Origin: Streptomyces erythrochromogenes
Lineage (GTDB): Bacteria > Actinomycetota > Actinomycetes > Streptomycetales > Streptomycetaceae
NCBI RefSeq assembly: GCF_036170895.1
Contig: NZ_CP108036.1
Coordinates: 5,883,501 to 5,947,500, forward strand
Direction: 5' to 3'
Length of the DNA: 64,000 bases
Below, piece by piece: positions 56,029-64,000 of the stretch. The number at the start of each line of letters is the position of its first letter. The first letter of the stretch is position 1. A model generated the notes under the pieces. It saw only the letters and a program-made list of their open reading frames with translations, did no database searches and was not told the origin of the DNA. Position numbers and translations under genes: made by a program.

Positions 56029-56661
56029 ATGGGTCAGCCGGAAAGCCGGGAATCTCCGGGAGCAGAGCAGCTGGAGCTTCCACCGGGGCAGCGGCTGCAG
56101 AAGGGCTGGCCCGTCACCCACTACGGTCCCGTGCCCAAGTTCAAGCCGGACCGCTGGGAGTTCCGCGTCTTCGGCGCGACCGCCGACGGCGACAAGCACT
56201 GCTGGAACCACGAGGAGTTCACGGCCCTGCCGTTCGCCTCCGTCGTGGCGGACCTGCACTGCGTCACGAAGTTCAGCATGCAGGGCGCCGAATGGGGCGG
56301 TGTGCTCGCCCGCGAGGTGCTGGCCCTGGCGCCGCCCGCGCCGCAGGTCACGCACGTGATGGTGTGGGCCGAGTACGGCTTCAGCTCCAACCTGCGGCTG
56401 GCCGACTTCGCCTCCGACCGGACCGTCTTCGCCACCCATGAGGGCGGCGAACTGCTCACCGCCGAGCACGGTTTCCCGGTCCGGCTCGTGGTCCCGCACC
56501 TGTACGCCTGGAAGGGCCCCAAGTGGGTCCGCGGCATCGAGTACATGACCGCCGACCGCCGCGGCTTCTGGGAGGAGCGCGGCTACCACAACGTCGGCGA
56601 CCCCTGGCGCGAGCAGCGCTACTCGTACCAGGAGGAGCCGGGCGAGGGCCCCGAACTCTAG
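56029..56661 (+). CDS. Sulfite-oxidase-fold molybdopterin protein
   Basis: 210 residues resembling the Moco-binding domain of MsrP/sulfite oxidases. The cysteine of ADLHCVTKFS is the expected Mo ligand; WGGVLAREVL, VWAEYGFSSNL and AWKGPKWVRGIEYM are family blocks. It has no Tat or other signal, so it appears cytoplasmic, unlike periplasmic MsrP. Substrate unknown. GGAG precedes the ATG by 4-5 nt. Confidence 0.88.
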   Translation: MGQPESRESPGAEQLELPPGQRLQKGWPVTHYGPVPKFKPDRWEFRVFGATADGDKHCWNHEEFTALPFASVVADLHCVTKFSMQGAEWGGVLAREVLALAPPAPQVTHVMVWAEYGFSSNLRLADFASDRTVFATHEGGELLTAEHGFPVRLVVPHLYAWKGPKWVRGIEYMTADRRGFWEERGYHNVGDPWREQRYSYQEEPGEGPEL

Positions 56662-56694
56662 GGAGCCCCGGGGGTGCCCCGAGGGTGCCTTCGT

Positions 56695-57228
56695 TCAATG
56701 GTGGTACTGGTGGACGACCGCGTGACCCCTGCCGCGGCCGATCATCCACTTGTTGACCGGGGTCGTGATCACGAAGGCGGCCGCCAGGGCGATCGCCAGG
56801 ACGATCCAGAACATCGGGTCCGAGAGGTGCGCGTCCATCGCGCCCGGCCACAGTGCGATCACCCCGTTGTCGATCAGTTCCATGACGGCGATCGAAAGGG
56901 TGTCCGCGGCGAGGGCCACCCGGACGGCCGTACGCAGACCGACGCCCGAGGCGAGGATCCCGCGCAGGGTGAGCGCGTAGCCGAAGAAGAACGCGAGGAC
57001 GATCGCCAGGACCATCGTCGGGACGTTCCCCCAGCCGAGCGCGGTGCCGATGACCATGCCGAGCACCTCGCCGATGGCGCATCCCGTGAGGCAGTGGAGG
57101 GTGGCCCGGGCGGCCGTCGCCCAGCTGACCCTGCCGGCGCCGCCGTGTCCGTGCGCCTGCCCGTGGTCGTGCCCGTGCTCGTGGTCGTGCCCGTGCTCGT
57201 GGTCGTGCCCCTCGTGCATCTGCTCCAT
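56695..57228 (-). CDS. DUF4396 membrane protein with His-rich N-terminus
   Basis: 177 residues. The first 30 residues are a histidine/aspartate/glycine run (MHEGHDHEHGHDHEHGHD and onward), a likely metal-binding arm, followed by about four membrane helices and a C-terminal HQYHH. Function unknown; by composition and by the copper-type operator upstream it may handle copper or a similar metal. ATG 57228 has AGGGG about 6 nt upstream. Confidence 0.85.
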   Translation of the reverse strand: MEQMHEGHDHEHGHDHEHGHDHGQAHGHGGAGRVSWATAARATLHCLTGCAIGEVLGMVIGTALGWGNVPTMVLAIVLAFFFGYALTLRGILASGVGLRTAVRVALAADTLSIAVMELIDNGVIALWPGAMDAHLSDPMFWIVLAIALAAAFVITTPVNKWMIGRGRGHAVVHQYHH

Positions 57229-57282
57229 GACAACCCCTGGTGGGAAAAGCCGGGTAGCGGTCCGTCGACTTGACCGAACCGT

Positions 57283-57299
57283 ATACCCCCCTGGGGTAT
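57283..57299 (-). promoter_or_regulatory. CsoR-like copper operator
   Basis: ATACCCC-CCT-GGGGTAT, a 7-3-7 palindrome of the kind bound by the copper sensor CsoR in actinobacteria. On the minus strand it abuts a TATACG -10-like box about 50 nt before the DUF4396 gene, so a bound repressor would block that promoter. Confidence 0.65.
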
Positions 57300-57317
57300 T
57301 CCCCAAGGATCAGTGGA

Positions 57318-58178
57318 TCACTGGGGGCCGCGCAGCTCCTTCAGCAGCGCCACGTCCGCCGCATGCCCCTCCTTGCCGCCGGGCGTCTCGATGATCAGCG
57401 GTACGCCGTCCATCGCCGGGTGCGTGCACAGCTCGGCGAAGGCGTCCCGGCCGATGTGCCCCCGGCCGATGTTCGCGTGCCGGTCCTTGTGCGCGCCCAC
57501 ACCCTCCTTGGAGTCGTTCGCGTGGACCAGCTTCAGCCGGCCCTCGCCCACGGTGTCCACCAGCAGGTCCAGCGTCACCTTCGTTCCGCCCGGCTCCGCC
57601 AGGTCGTGGCCGGCCGCGAAGATGTGGCAGGTGTCCAGGCAGATCCCCAGCTTCGGATGGTGGTCCAGCGCGTCGAAGTACGGGCCGAAGTCCTCGGCGA
57701 GCGAGCACAGCGAGGAGCCCTGCCCCGCCGTCGACTCCAGCAGCAGGAACGGGTCGTCGTCATGCGTCAGCTCGTCCAGCAGCGGCAGCATGTGCTCCCT
57801 GACCTGCGCGTACGCCACCTCCCGCGGGCGGCCGCCGGTCGCCGAGCCGGTGTGGACTACCACCCCGAGCGCGCCGATCCGCCGAGCCCGGCGCAGCGAG
57901 TGGCGCAGGGACTCCACCGACTTCTCCACGGTGGCCGCGGTGTGCGAGCCGAAGTTGATCAGATAGGGCGCGTGCACGTACGCGGGGATGTCCTCCCGCG
58001 CGCACTCCTCGCGGAACCGCTCGTCCTGCGCCGGATTGCCGACCGGGGTGGCCCAGCCGCGCGGATTGGCGACGAAGACCTGGACGGCCTCGGCGCCCAT
58101 CTCCCTGGCGTACGTCAGCCCGACCGAGGCGAGACCGCCCGCGACGGGGACGTGTCCGCCCACTGGATTGCGTACCAC
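57318..58178 (-). CDS. nfo: Deoxyribonuclease IV (AP endonuclease)
   Basis: 286-residue TIM-barrel enzyme of the endonuclease IV family. Metal-binding blocks include YVHAPYLINFGS, VVHTGSATGG, LLLESTAGQGSS, ICLDTCHIFAAGHD, LVHANDSK, DRHANIGRGHIG and PLIIETPG. It cuts DNA at abasic sites. The GTG start lies 6 nt after the kinase stop, so the two genes share a transcript. Confidence 0.92.
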   Translation of the reverse strand: MVRNPVGGHVPVAGGLASVGLTYAREMGAEAVQVFVANPRGWATPVGNPAQDERFREECAREDIPAYVHAPYLINFGSHTAATVEKSVESLRHSLRRARRIGALGVVVHTGSATGGRPREVAYAQVREHMLPLLDELTHDDDPFLLLESTAGQGSSLCSLAEDFGPYFDALDHHPKLGICLDTCHIFAAGHDLAEPGGTKVTLDLLVDTVGEGRLKLVHANDSKEGVGAHKDRHANIGRGHIGRDAFAELCTHPAMDGVPLIIETPGGKEGHAADVALLKELRGPQ

Positions 58179-58184
58179 GTGCGT

Positions 58185-60098
58185 CTACAGCCCCTTGATC
58201 CGGATGGTGATCGTGAGGCCCTCGGCGGCGGTCTGCCCCGGCAGCACCGACTGCGCGTCCACGGTCTTGCTGAAGGTGATCAGCGGCCGGTCCACCTTCA
58301 CCTTGAAGCCGGCGGCCTCCAGGGTCCTGCGGGCGTCGTCCACGTCCTGGCCGACCACGTTCGGGACCGGCAGCTGGCGCGGACCCTTGGACACGGTCAG
58401 CGTGATCGTGTCCCCGGCCGCCGCCTGGGTGCCGGCTCCGATCGACTGGTTGGCGACCGTACCCGGATCCGACGGCGCGTTGACCTGCTCGGGAGCCGTC
58501 ACGACCTTGAGGCCCAGACCCTCCAGCGTGCCCTTCGCCTGCTCGAACGGCAGACCCGTCACACCCGGCACCGGCACCGGCCGGCCCTTGCTGACGACGA
58601 ACGCGACCGCCGTGTCGGGCGCCCGCTTCTCGCCGCCCGCCGGATTGGTGCTGATCACCGAGCCCTGGGCGACGTCCTGGCTGAAGGCCTGCGTGACGAC
58701 CCCGGGGGCCAGCCCGGTCCTGGCCAGCTCCTGCTTGGCCTCCTCCAGGGGCCTGCCCTTCAGGTTGGGAACGGACACGACCTCGGGGCCGCGGGAGATC
58801 GTGATGAGCACCGCGCCGTTGCCGCGGATCCGCCGGCCGCCCGGTGGATCGGTGTTCATCACCGTCCCGCGCTCGAAGGCGTCGCTGAACTTCCGGTCGA
58901 CCCCCTTCACGCCGAGACCGGCTTCGGACAGCTGGGTGCGGGCCTGCTCCTCGGTCTTGCCGAGGAGGCTGGGGACCTTGGTGAACTGGCCGGAGTTGAT
59001 GTACCAGACGCCCGTACCGATGCCCAGGGCCAGCAGCACGCCGACGACCACAAGCAGCACGCCGCGGCGCGGCCGCCCGGCGGGTGCCGCCCGGCGCCCG
59101 GGCGGAGCGGGCGGGTCCAGCGGCGGGGTCTCGAACCGCGAGGTGAGGTTCACGGGCTGCGCGGCCACCGGGCGCGGGATCACGCCGGTGCGGTCCTCGG
59201 TGGACGACCGCTCCACGGCGCGCGCCTGCGGCGGTACGGCGTCCAGCTCGACGTCCGTGAGCTCGGCGCGGGCCTCGCGGGTGAGGCCGAAGAGGGCGGC
59301 GGCGTCGTAGGGGCGCAGGTCGGGGTTGCGGGCCGTGGCGGACGCCACGAGCCCGTCGAGGCCGACGGGCAGCCCGGGCACCGCGGCGGACGGGGGCGGG
59401 ACGTCCTCGTGCAGGTGCTGGTAGAGCACCTGCGCGGGGGTGGCGCCGACGTGGGGCTTGGAGCCCGTGAGCATCTCGTAGAGGACGACACCGCAGGCGT
59501 AGACGTCCACGCGGGTGTCGGCGACGCCGTTCTCGATCTGTTCGGGAGCCAGGTAGGAGACGGTGCCGAGGACCGAGCCGGTGGTGTTGGTCACCGAGTC
59601 CACGGACCGGACCAGCCCGAAGTCCGCGACCTTGACCCTGCCGTCGTCGCCGATCAGGACGTTCTCGGGCTTCATGTCGCGGTGCACGAAGCCGGCCCGG
59701 TGGGCGGCGCCGAGGGCGGCGAGGACCGGTTCGAGGATGTCGAGGGCCGCCCGCGGCTGGAGCGCGCCGCGTTCGCGCAGCACGTCGCGCAGGGTGCAGC
59801 CGGAGACGTACTCCATCGCCAGGTAGACGTACGGCCCGTCCGTGCCCTGGTCGAACACGGCGACCACGTTGGGGTGCGCGAGGCGCGCCACGGACTTCGC
59901 CTCGCGGATGAACCGGTCGACGAAGGCGGCGTCGGACGCGAGCGCCGGATGCATCACCTTCAGGGCGAGGATCCGGTCCAGGCGGGTGTCGACGGCCCGG
60001 TAGACCGTGGCCATGCCGCCGGCCGCGATGCGGGCATCGATGCGGTAGCGGTCGTCGAGCACGCGCCCGACGAGGGGGTCTTCCAGGGTCGTATCCAC
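58185..60098 (-). CDS. Ser/Thr protein kinase with four PASTA repeats
   Basis: 637 residues: kinase domain (about 14-275) with K47, catalytic D141 (HRDMKPEN) and D159 (DFGLVR); a Pro-rich linker; one membrane helix (about 345-368); then four extracellular PASTA repeats (about 372-637) that should sense peptidoglycan or muropeptides. The position near class II DAHP synthase recalls mycobacterial pknL. The GTG start has TAGAAT 6 nt upstream and no ribosome binding site, so it is probably leaderless. Confidence 0.93.
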   Translation of the reverse strand: MDTTLEDPLVGRVLDDRYRIDARIAAGGMATVYRAVDTRLDRILALKVMHPALASDAAFVDRFIREAKSVARLAHPNVVAVFDQGTDGPYVYLAMEYVSGCTLRDVLRERGALQPRAALDILEPVLAALGAAHRAGFVHRDMKPENVLIGDDGRVKVADFGLVRSVDSVTNTTGSVLGTVSYLAPEQIENGVADTRVDVYACGVVLYEMLTGSKPHVGATPAQVLYQHLHEDVPPPSAAVPGLPVGLDGLVASATARNPDLRPYDAAALFGLTREARAELTDVELDAVPPQARAVERSSTEDRTGVIPRPVAAQPVNLTSRFETPPLDPPAPPGRRAAPAGRPRRGVLLVVVGVLLALGIGTGVWYINSGQFTKVPSLLGKTEEQARTQLSEAGLGVKGVDRKFSDAFERGTVMNTDPPGGRRIRGNGAVLITISRGPEVVSVPNLKGRPLEEAKQELARTGLAPGVVTQAFSQDVAQGSVISTNPAGGEKRAPDTAVAFVVSKGRPVPVPGVTGLPFEQAKGTLEGLGLKVVTAPEQVNAPSDPGTVANQSIGAGTQAAAGDTITLTVSKGPRQLPVPNVVGQDVDDARRTLEAAGFKVKVDRPLITFSKTVDAQSVLPGQTAAEGLTITIRIKGL

Positions 60099-60104
60099 CC
60101 GCCG

Positions 60105-60110
60105 ATTCTA
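60105..60110 (-). promoter_or_regulatory. -10 box of leaderless kinase promoter
   Basis: TAGAAT on the minus strand, six bases before GTG 60098. From 60111 to 60426 the sequence is G-rich intergenic DNA without a recognisable gene. Confidence 0.5.
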
Positions 60111-60426
60111 CGAGCCGACGCAGGTACACCGGCGGGGGCGGGTCTCGTTGCAGCGCAGCTGTGACGTGGGGAGGGGGCGGGGCGGGGCCTCCGCCCCCTC
60201 GGCTCCCCCGCGCTGACCCGGCGGTTGCCCACCCGCCCAAACCGGCCGTGACCAGCACGGTCGGGGGCGCAAGGCCCGGCGGCGGGGCGGGGGAGGGGGG
60301 TTTTGGGGCGGTGGTGACGGGAGGTGCGGCGGGGGTCCGGGAAAGCGGAATTCTCGACGGACGGGAGCGAAGGGAAAGGGGCCCCGGGAAGCGGAATCCG
60401 AGCATTCGGTAGTCAGTGACGCGTAT

Positions 60427-61478
60427 GGGGGTTTCCCGTCAGTCCCATCGTCTCTCCGGTTCGTGCCGGTCCCTCAAGGGCGCTCCCTTCGGTCGCGTCG
60501 CTTCGCGATGTCGCTGCGCTCCACCCTTGACCGCCCGTCCCGCCCCGGAAATCCGAAAGACTGCCGGGAAGCCCCCAAAGGAACGGGCCGGTCTCAGATT
60601 TCAGGGACGGGGCGTCGGAGGGGCCCGGGCGGGAGCCCGGAGCGCCCCAAATCGCTACGCGCTCCTGTCGGAAGGCGTCAGCCAGCCTCTTGGGCTGGAC
60701 ATAGGCCGCCTCAGATCGCTACGCGCTCCTGTCGGAAGGCGTCTGCGAGCCGTCAAGGGTCGGACATAGGCCGCCATCGATCGCTACGCGCTTCTCCGAG
60801 ACCGCGTCCGCCCCTTGTTCGGGGCTGGGAGGGGCGGATTTGGGGGGCGGGAGGGCGATCCATCGGCTGAGCCGATGCCAACCCCCATCAAGGCCGAGGT
60901 GAGGTCCCAGCCGCCCGCCCAAACAGGGGCGATTGGGGCAATCCGTCGGCTCTCCGAGGCCTCCCCCCACCTACACCTGGATTGGCATCGCCTCAGCCGT
61001 CATCTGGCGCTTCTCCTCCCCCCAACCGCCCTCGGACGCCCTCCATGGGGAGCAAATTAGGCCTCTGCGGCTTATGGCCAGCCCCAGACGGTCTGCGGAC
61101 GCGTGATCGAGGAGCGCGTAGCGATCGATGGCGGCTTATGTCCAGCCCCTGACAGCTCGCAGACGCCGTCCTGGCGAAGCGCGTAGCGATCCGAGGCGGC
61201 CTATGTCCGGCCCAAGAGGCTCGCAGACGCTTAAACGGCAGGAGCGCGTAGCGATTTGGGGCGCTCCTGGCTCCTGCCCGGGCCTCTCCGACGCCCTGAT
61301 GGTCTCTTGTCGCCCGGCCCGTTCCTTTGGGGGGTTCCCGGCAGTCTTTCGGATTTCCGGGGCGGGACGGTCGGTCAAGGGTGGCCGAAGGCCATCGCGA
61401 AGCGACGCGACCGAAGGGAGCGCCCTTGAGGGACCGGCACGAACCGGAGAGACGATGGGACTGACGGGAAACCCCCAA
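60427..61478. repeat. 1.05-kb non-coding imperfect palindrome with tandem 65-nt units
   Basis: The left arm (60427 to about 60830) and right arm (about 61075 to 61478) are inverted copies, nearly identical over their outer ~100 nt (for example GGGGGTTTCCCGTCAGTCCC and its complement). Each arm holds three units opening ATCGCTACGCGC: 60651, 60715 and 60780 on plus; 61255, 61190 and 61125 on minus, spaced 64-65 nt. The centre also keeps symmetry (CGGCTGAG-CGATGCCAA near 60863 and its complement near 60985). The 65-nt period breaks reading frame, so the frames here are not genes. It fills most of the gap from kinase to thiG (60099-61599). Confidence 0.9.
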
Positions 61479-61599
61479 GATAGCTCTGATGCCGCCCCGC
61501 GCAGACCCCGCTACCCACACACCAACCCGCGCCTTCCGACCCACCCCGCCGCCCCACCCCACCCCCACCACCCCGCGCACGTCGGACCCCGTCCCTCCC

Positions 61600-63778
<2,179 letters not shown>

Positions 63779-63790
63779 GGGCGTCCAGCC

Positions 63791-63876
63791 CCTCCCTTCG
63801 CCGGCATGACCCGGATCAGGTTCGTACGGTCGGAGGCCGGCCAGCCTCCCTCTCAGCCCGGTGCGCCGGACTCCCG
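63791..63876 (-). ncRNA. TPP (THI element) riboswitch
   Basis: On the minus strand: GGGAGTCC, CCGGGCTGAGAGGGAGG (the CUGAGA core), then ACCTGATCCGGGTCATGCC and CGAAGGGAG, the conserved TPP aptamer. The final GGGAG overlaps the ribosome binding site of thiO, so ligand binding probably blocks translation initiation. Confidence 0.95.
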
Positions 63877-63936
63877 CGATAGGTACGGTGGCCAGACTAT
63901 CCCGGCGGTGGACGGCGGGTAAGGCGGCACCTATTC

Positions 63937-63962
63937 CTGACGGAGCGTCAGATGATTAGGGT
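63937..63962 (+). promoter_or_regulatory. Promoter with CTGACG palindrome
   Basis: CTGACG-GAG-CGTCAG (63937-63951) is a perfect 6-3-6 palindrome ending 5 nt before a TAGGGT -10 box (63957-63962). A dimeric repressor here would cover the spacer of this promoter. Confidence 0.55.
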
Positions 63963-63968
63963 GGCGGC

Positions 63969-64000
63969 GTGAGCGAGCAGACGGAACAGAATCAGCGCGG
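63969..64000 (+). CDS. Start of an unidentified gene
   Basis: GTG 63969 opens MSEQTEQNQR before the window ends. A TAGGGT -10 box ends 6 nt upstream, so the gene should be leaderless. It is divergent from the thi operon. Too little sequence is present to name a product. Confidence 0.55.
   Translation, partial: MSEQTEQNQR

Noticed and set aside
57270..60164. 2.9-kb plus-strand frame opposite nfo and the PASTA kinase
   Set aside because: Antisense shadow; the minus-strand genes have complete catalytic motifs.
60651..61255. CRISPR-like spaced repeats
   Set aside because: Only three units per arm, whole units rather than spacers are similar, the arms are inverted, and no cas gene is present.

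Overview
The window is a stretch of chromosome from a Streptomyces or very close relative. The DNA is very GC-rich with strong third-position GC bias, GTG/TTG starts are common, and gene order follows the Streptomyces core segment carrying pspA, ctaCDF, ctaE-qcrCAB, glkA, macRS, pfkA and thiOSG. Much of the order (erpA, adoK, ctaC, ctaE-qcrCAB, trpD, NlpC/P60, pimB, long-chain acyl-CoA ligase, class II DAHP synthase) is also the mycobacterial one, so this is an old actinobacterial neighbourhood. No tRNA, rRNA, insertion sequence, prophage or CRISPR array was seen.

Layout. 1-7.4 kb: start of a DUF3043 gene, pspA-pspAA envelope-stress pair, a membrane protein, cobS, an orphan NarL-type response regulator and an RND transporter. 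7.5-14 kb: nadA divergent from erpA (with a sigma-R type promoter), a secreted protein, adoK, and a cysteine desulfurase-TusA fusion. 14-23.6 kb: the aerobic respiratory supercomplex (ctaC-ctaD-ctaF; ctaE; qcrC-qcrA-qcrB), interrupted by an L,D-transpeptidase and a degenerate receiver protein. 23.7-30.4 kb: trpD, a SAM-IV riboswitch before a class V aminotransferase-fold gene, an Lrp-type RAM protein overlapping a rhomboid protease, a zinc-ribbon protein and a YacP/NYN protein. 30.5-39 kb: tandem NlpC/P60 hydrolases, a gluzincin lipoprotein, pimB, a Tat-exported cholesterol oxidase and an acyl-CoA ligase. 39-46.5 kb: metallophosphoesterase, SRPBCC protein, ArsA-like ATPase, DUF5304 protein, glkA, an EEP-fold protein, a lipase-like hydrolase and an acyltransferase. 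46.5-57.3 kb: macS-macR, pfkA, a D-2-hydroxyacid dehydrogenase, trpL attenuator and trpEG, class II DAHP synthase, bfd/bfr, a sulfite-oxidase-fold protein and a His-rich DUF4396 protein. 57.3-64 kb: nfo, a PASTA kinase, a 1.05 kb non-coding palindrome, and thiO-thiS-thiG behind a TPP riboswitch.

Themes that connect the genes: aromatic amino acid supply (class II DAHP synthase, trpEG, trpD) with trp attenuation; sulfur, thiamin and Fe-S metabolism (desulfurase-TusA, erpA, nadA, SAM-IV gene, bfd, thi genes); sugar phosphorylation (glkA, pfkA, adoK); and cell-envelope upkeep (pspA, L,D-transpeptidase, NlpC/P60 pair, pimB, acyltransferase).

The most unusual feature is a roughly 1.05 kb imperfect palindrome (60427-61478) between the kinase and thiG, with three ~65-nt tandem units in each arm. 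A second, smaller palindrome lies at 27260-27484. Other points are a PPi-type active-site signature in PfkA, a CsoR-like copper box before the His-rich DUF4396 gene, a palindrome across the ctaE start codon, a possible six-codon uORF behind the SAM-IV riboswitch, and about ten genes whose -10 box sits 6-8 nt before the start codon, predicting leaderless mRNAs. All family assignments come from reading the sequence; no database search was run.
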